NCBI GenBank assembly: GCA_035079385.1
Contig: JAVHKY010000040.1
Span: forward strand, 496,001 to 560,000
Source: Aspidiotus rigidus
Lineage: Eukaryota > Arthropoda > Insecta > Hemiptera > Diaspididae
Reading direction: 5' to 3'
Length of the DNA: 64,000 nt
Shown: positions 59,779 to 64,000 of the stretch, piece by piece
How positions within the stretch are numbered: position 1 is the stretch's first letter
Layout: every line of letters begins with the position of its first letter
Position numbers and translations under genes: made by a program
Notes under the pieces: model-generated
What the model was told of the DNA's origin: nothing
What the model saw: only the letters and a program-made list of their open reading frames with translations
Databases searched by the model: none

Positions 59779-61725
59779 ATTTTTCATTTCAGTTTATTTT
59801 TCCACCAATCGTGCGCGCGATAATACCTCTCATGTAAAGGCAATACTGCTCACTCATATATCTAGCTTTTGTCTTCAAGTTCTCACTATTTTTCAACACA
59901 GAGAAAATTTACCTTTCGTAGTTCTAATATTAGCGGATTTAAGATATGGCATTTGCTATCAAATGTGAGGTTGTTCGAAAATGATCTCTAAAAATTGGTG
60001 ATTCTGTCGTGCGTGTCACGTTTTGATATTCTCCCCATTTCAAAATCATGAATTTTTGAATGCTAGAATCGAATGCTCGAGTACTTGTCATTTCCTGCCA
60101 GAAGAATATTTCTGATAATATTATTCGATCAAATACTGTTTCAATTTTATGAAAGGATAGACGCTGCACCGTAACATGACACTTTTAACAGCGATTCTTT
60201 TTGCAAGTAAACTAGGTAACTAATTCGAAGACGTTACTCACTATACATTTACGCTAATATATAGTAAGTTTTAAAAATCATCTCGTACTTGTCCAGAGAA
60301 AATCGTCGCTGTGTTGAAAATACTCTGAGACGAGCTGGGATCGACGATATAACTTCGACTTCATGTATACGACACCTAAACGAGTGTTTCTTTTAGCGTA
60401 AAAAAAAACAACGCGACGTCTAGCTCTGTCTAGCTCTATTCGTGATACGCTGCCGGATTAAAAGCTGAGACGAAAGATCACGCGATTACAGTCGTAGTTT
60501 TTATGTTCGCCATCAACCGCACAAATTTTTCAATTTACGAAGTATTTGCTTTTAATGATGGTCGATAAATAGTCAATTTTTAAAAATATTTTGACACGTA
60601 TTTAATAACCAGTCCAGTCGGCAGTAAATTATTGGATTAATAGGAGAAGCGCTAGAAAATACGTTTGATACAAAAATAAAAAGTAGGTACACATTACAGT
60701 AATCTAATTACGATTCTATAATCGTAATTTATTAGGAGTTGTTTGAGAGTGTACGTGCGATAACGGGGACTCGTTTATAAATATATATTCATCTCGAGGT
60801 GCACGATACGCCTTCGTTCGTGTATTCCTGCCCATAAAAGTTGATACGATATAACAATAAGTGTAATAGTTTTTTTTTTTTTTTTTTTTTTTTTTTAGGG
60901 TTTTCAAGCGACAATATCTTCTCACAGAGCTTATGGCACGAACTCGATATAATGCTGAAGGTTGTGATATAGGTAGTTTCTAGATATTTAAGCCAAGTAG
61001 ACGACACCGACTACGTCACCTACCAGGCTACCAGTTACGACACTTACCTATAAGAAAATTTTTCGCACTGTCTCTTCCCAGCTGACCATTAAATATTTGA
61101 TCTCTAAGAAGATACTTGATTGCGTCTTGATTCACAATTGCAGTATCAAAGTATTCGTCAACTTCATCAAACGAGTGAATATGGCGTTTGTCCATTATTA
61201 TACTCGTAATCCAGAAACTGCACTGAAGAAAAAAATTTCTAATTTTATATGTACATATTATGTAAAATTATGATTTCTTCATCGAATTACTCATTAAAAG
61301 AGTGAAAAAAATAAAAAATAAAAAAAATAAAAAAACAATGTTTCTTGTATTTTAATCGTGAGATTGATATAATTACTAATTTAATAGCTCAATTATTCAA
61401 ATATGTGAAAGGGCAGAATCAACAAAGAAACTTCTCTTGTCTAACAAAGAGAGATAGGTACAATTTCTGTTTTCACAAAAAAAATCCAATCTATTAAAAG
61501 AAGAAAGGGGGAAAAAAAAACAAACAAATGCGGCGACTCTGGCTCTCGTGCTTGCGGTCCAGCATTTCTTGCGAACTAGTCTCACATACTTGTACTGTGC
61601 ATCCTTCGCACCAATCTGCCCTTCTCAATGAACTACACAACGTGACAACCTTACCCAAAAGGAACAGTACAGACCTTGACATAAATAACTTAGCCAGCAA
61701 AAAAACTGCATCCAAAACCCTGGAG
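59779..61725. other. Non-coding interval
   Basis: It includes a poly-T tract of about 29 bases (60870-60898) and AT-rich sequence around 61300-61340. Short ORFs, including 61528-61818, show no domain; the latter runs into the hAT relic. Confidence 0.45.
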
Positions 61726-62608
61726 CAGTGTTTCTCAAACTCGATTTCGCGGCAAAAAGTGTGCCGCGAGATTATGAAGCAAAATTACAAAATTAAAAAG
61801 AAGAGAAAGGAAAAATAAGAGGAAGAGGAGGAAAAAAAGGGAATGAATGAAGAAAAAGTAGAATAAAATCTGAATAAAGTGGAAGCGTTCAAGAAGAAAG
61901 TTGAGATGTGGAGGAAGTGTATCCAAAAGAATGACCTAGAGAACTTTCCGGCCTTGTCCAGTTTGGTTATGAATGGAAAACGATTTGGCGTTGTCAAGGA
62001 GTTGATTATTGAACATCTTTGTAACCTTGAAACCAAATTGAACCATTATTTTTCATCTCAATCGCTCGAGAAAATAAAATGGGTGCACAACCCTTTCCTC
62101 TTTTCCGATGAGCGTGAGAGCTTTGATTTCTCCTGCGAGGAACATAATGAATTTATTAACCTGTGCTGTGACTCATTGCTCAAGAAGTGGTTTCAGAAGA
62201 TGGAGGAGCCTTTACCGTCGTTATGGCTAAGTTTGAGGACATTGTATCCGTCGCTTGTAGGAAGAGCAATGGACATTTTATTGCTCTTCCCGTCCTCATA
62301 CTTGTGCGAGCAAGCTTTCTCCAGTATGATTGCTTTAAAACCAAAATTGAGAAATTAGCTGCGTTCCTTAGAAGACGACATGCGCGTGTGCTTGTCGCTG
62401 GTGAGGCCAGAAGTGAAAGCGTTATGCCAAAAAAAGCAAGCCCACCCAACACATTGATTAACTGTTTTTCGAACATTGTTCTGCAATTCAATTCATACTC
62501 ATCACACACTTTTGTACATATCATAATTTTACTAAATTTTTATCCACTGTGCCGCCAAATTTTTGTTCAACGTTCACTGTGCCGCATTCCTAAAAAGTTT
62601 GAGACCTA
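61726..62608 (+). mobile_element. hAT transposon relic with degenerate TIRs
   Basis: The left end reads CAGTGTTTCTCAAACT, a typical hAT terminal sequence, followed by 'gcggcaaaaagtgtgccgcg'. The right side read inward gives GGTCTCAAACTTTTTAGG followed by 'gcggcacagtg', a degenerate match. The 883-bp length and a transposase remnant indicate an internally deleted copy. An 8-bp target duplication could not be confirmed. Confidence 0.65.
61879..62457 (+). pseudogene. hAT transposase C-terminal fragment (ZBED5/Buster-like)
   Basis: The frame contains the end of the hAT catalytic region and the C-terminal dimerisation motif: LWLSLRTLYPSLVGRAMDI followed by LLFPSSYLCEQAFSSMIALK. This closely follows the pattern seen in ZBED5/SCAND3-like hAT proteins. 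An in-frame TAG at 62356-62358 interrupts it right after the dimerisation helix. The same frame then continues LRSLEDDMRVCLSLVRPEV to a TGA at 62455-62457, which fits the usual family C-terminus. The N-terminal BED finger and the DDE-type core are missing. It is therefore an inactive relic, not a domesticated gene, unless another exon-bearing copy exists elsewhere. Confidence 0.8.
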
Positions 62609-62688
62609 GAGAGTCTTACGCAGCATGAAGCTAGAAAAGTAGGAAAAATTTTCGCCAGGTCTAACCAAAATTTTCAGGGTCTATACAA

Positions 62689-63080
62689 TTTCCGCCCTAC
62701 TTTCTACAAAATCCGCACTCTAGGTGCCCAAGATTCTTTCTCACTTTTTGGCAAAAGTAGCGTCTACGAGTCAAGATGCCCTGACTGCCCTGCTACGTAC
62801 ATTGTAAAAACTAAAATATCCTTCACCGTCCGCTTGAATGAACAAAAAGTTGCGTTTGAGTCCAAATTACAAAAAAGGCAAACTGCGTTCGTTGGACATC
62901 ATCTCCATCTTCAAATTGCCCATAAGTTTGACCTTCACTCATACAAACCTCTTTACATAGAAGAGAGTTTTCACTCTCGGAAGGCTCTCTAGAAGACTTT
63001 GTCATCTTCAGCCGTTTGGAAAAATTTGATGATTGGCTGCTAAATAAAGCATCTCATTCCAAAATGTTTTTGCTTTAATA
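62689..63080 (+). pseudogene. Penelope-like GIY-YIG fragment, second lineage
   Basis: A frame open from about 62689 to 62992 reads FRPTFYKIRTLG, SSVYESRCPDCPATYIVKT and SFTVRLNEQ. That is the N-terminal half of a Penelope-like GIY-YIG domain (usual core: VY...CPDC...YIGKT...R). The YIG glycine is replaced by Val here. After a frame change near 62980 the domain continues with LEDFVIFSRLEKFDDWLLN to a stop near 63080. The CPDCPATY form differs from the CEDCGGFY form at 5.8 and 49-50 kb, so it comes from another Penelope-like lineage. No reverse transcriptase remains. Confidence 0.72.
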
Positions 63081-64000
63081 CAGGCGAAAAGCAAGACAGG
63101 TTCTCTCTTGGAAAAAAAAAGTAGAAAAAAATTAGTAAAATTTTACTTGAAATTAATATTTCTTTTCGGACTATAAATCTCCGAAAAATGAGTTATTGGC
63201 GGAGGAAACACGCAAGAAACTAATTTTTAGGTGTGGTCCTCAAAGAATCAGTATCCCATGTGAAGGAGGGAGTGGAGTTTTTTTTTCGAACAGCAGTTGA
63301 ACATAAGATGAGATTTTGTGTCTTTTTAAAATCATATCTAATCCTAGGTTATTACAAATAGGTCTACATACTTTTTTGGGCATTCTTCGTGACAACATAG
63401 AAATTCCAAATAAATGTACGTTTCCAAGCTGCAAATAACTTCGAGTATAGGTTAAACATTGAGAACGCTGACCAAATCAGTTGTTATCTTGGTACTTGAT
63501 ACCAACGAGTCGAATAGGTTGCATACACGATTCTGAAGTAGGAAACAGACGTACGCAAAGATTATGATCGAAATAATGACCGTGGTTACACCGCTTACTC
63601 GAAGATTTTCAAAAAGTTCTATCTTCAAAGTTTTCATGTTTTTGATCAGAAAATTACTGTGGAGTCGTAAAATGAAAATGCAAACACACGGAAGCTTTCG
63701 ATATTATTTCAAGTATAGCACGATACAAATGCTATATTTTCAGTAATGAGAAACGTGAGTTAATGGTAGAAGCACTAATAATAGTATTACTTATAACGCG
63801 ACGAAATTTTCTATAGCAAAACGAAGCTAATCTCCTACAAATAACGAACAAGAAAAAAAAAGGAGAGGAAGAGAGAAAATATTGGAAGAGAAAACCTTTA
63901 TTCGATTGCCAACTGAACACGAATTTCAGGGTTTCTCGGACGACGGTACAAGAGTAGAAAATAAGGCAGCTCCACGTACTGAAATTTTTTCAAGAAAAAA
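63081..64000. other. Non-coding interval
   Basis: No recognisable gene or bounded repeat. ORFs near 63240-63920 are at most 64 codons long and overlap on both strands. Confidence 0.45.

Overview
This is a gene-poor, AT-rich stretch of a eukaryotic, most likely insect, genome. That view rests on the transposon families present, the long non-coding intervals, the (TA)n and homopolymer tracts, and the absence of any bacterial gene organisation. I recognise no host protein-coding gene, tRNA, rRNA or CRISPR array. Recurrent words such as gtaggtacctac recall sternorrhynchan Hemiptera (aphids, mealybugs), but this is an impression and not a placement.

Almost everything recognisable is a transposable element, often several layers deep. 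(1) A repeat family, here 'family A', has one end TTTTACCGACTTTTC and the other a stem-loop followed by a T-run. It has long copies at 1888-2968 (+), 18766-26599 (-), about 37980-39809 (+, 5' truncated) and 44101-50614 (-), plus fragments at 1-72, 3136-3830 and around 53160-53358. Its architecture resembles non-autonomous Helentrons (HINE/DINE-like); that class assignment is inference. (2) A complete, intact two-ORF LINE (19148-24571, minus) sits in one family A copy with an 11-bp target duplication, and the uninterrupted site is visible in the sister copy at 44453-44463. (3) The sister copy carries a 5'-truncated, decayed LINE (45435-48204) that itself contains a 551-bp TA-flanked MITE, and an inverted-repeat Penelope-like element (48450-50212) flanked by a 12-bp duplication. 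(4) A Tigger/pogo transposon (8435-10576) has good TIRs, TA duplications and two frameshifts. (5) Three Helitrons (6274-6888, 33929-34780, 35092-36527) have A^TC 5' ends and, in two of them, hairpin-CTAG^T 3' ends. (6) A 3.9-kb giant palindrome (54655-58510) contains a TA-flanked foldback-like element with about 120-bp tandem repeats in opposite orientation in its two arms. (7) Smaller pieces are a hAT relic (61726-62608), two further Penelope fragments (5799-6165, 62689-63080), two solo-LTR-like insertions, MITEs, minisatellites and a repeat with terminal stem-loops ('family C').

Only the LINE at 19148-24571 looks potentially functional, since both ORFs are open and all catalytic residues are present. 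The other coding elements are broken. Intervals between them (roughly 864-1887, 3830-5798, 10730-13630, 14375-15150, 15845-18765, 26600-33850, 39810-44100, 50615-53120, 59779-61725, 63081-64000) hold no convincing gene; short ORFs there have no recognisable domain. If a host gene crosses this window, it contributes only intron or intergenic sequence that I cannot identify from the sequence alone.
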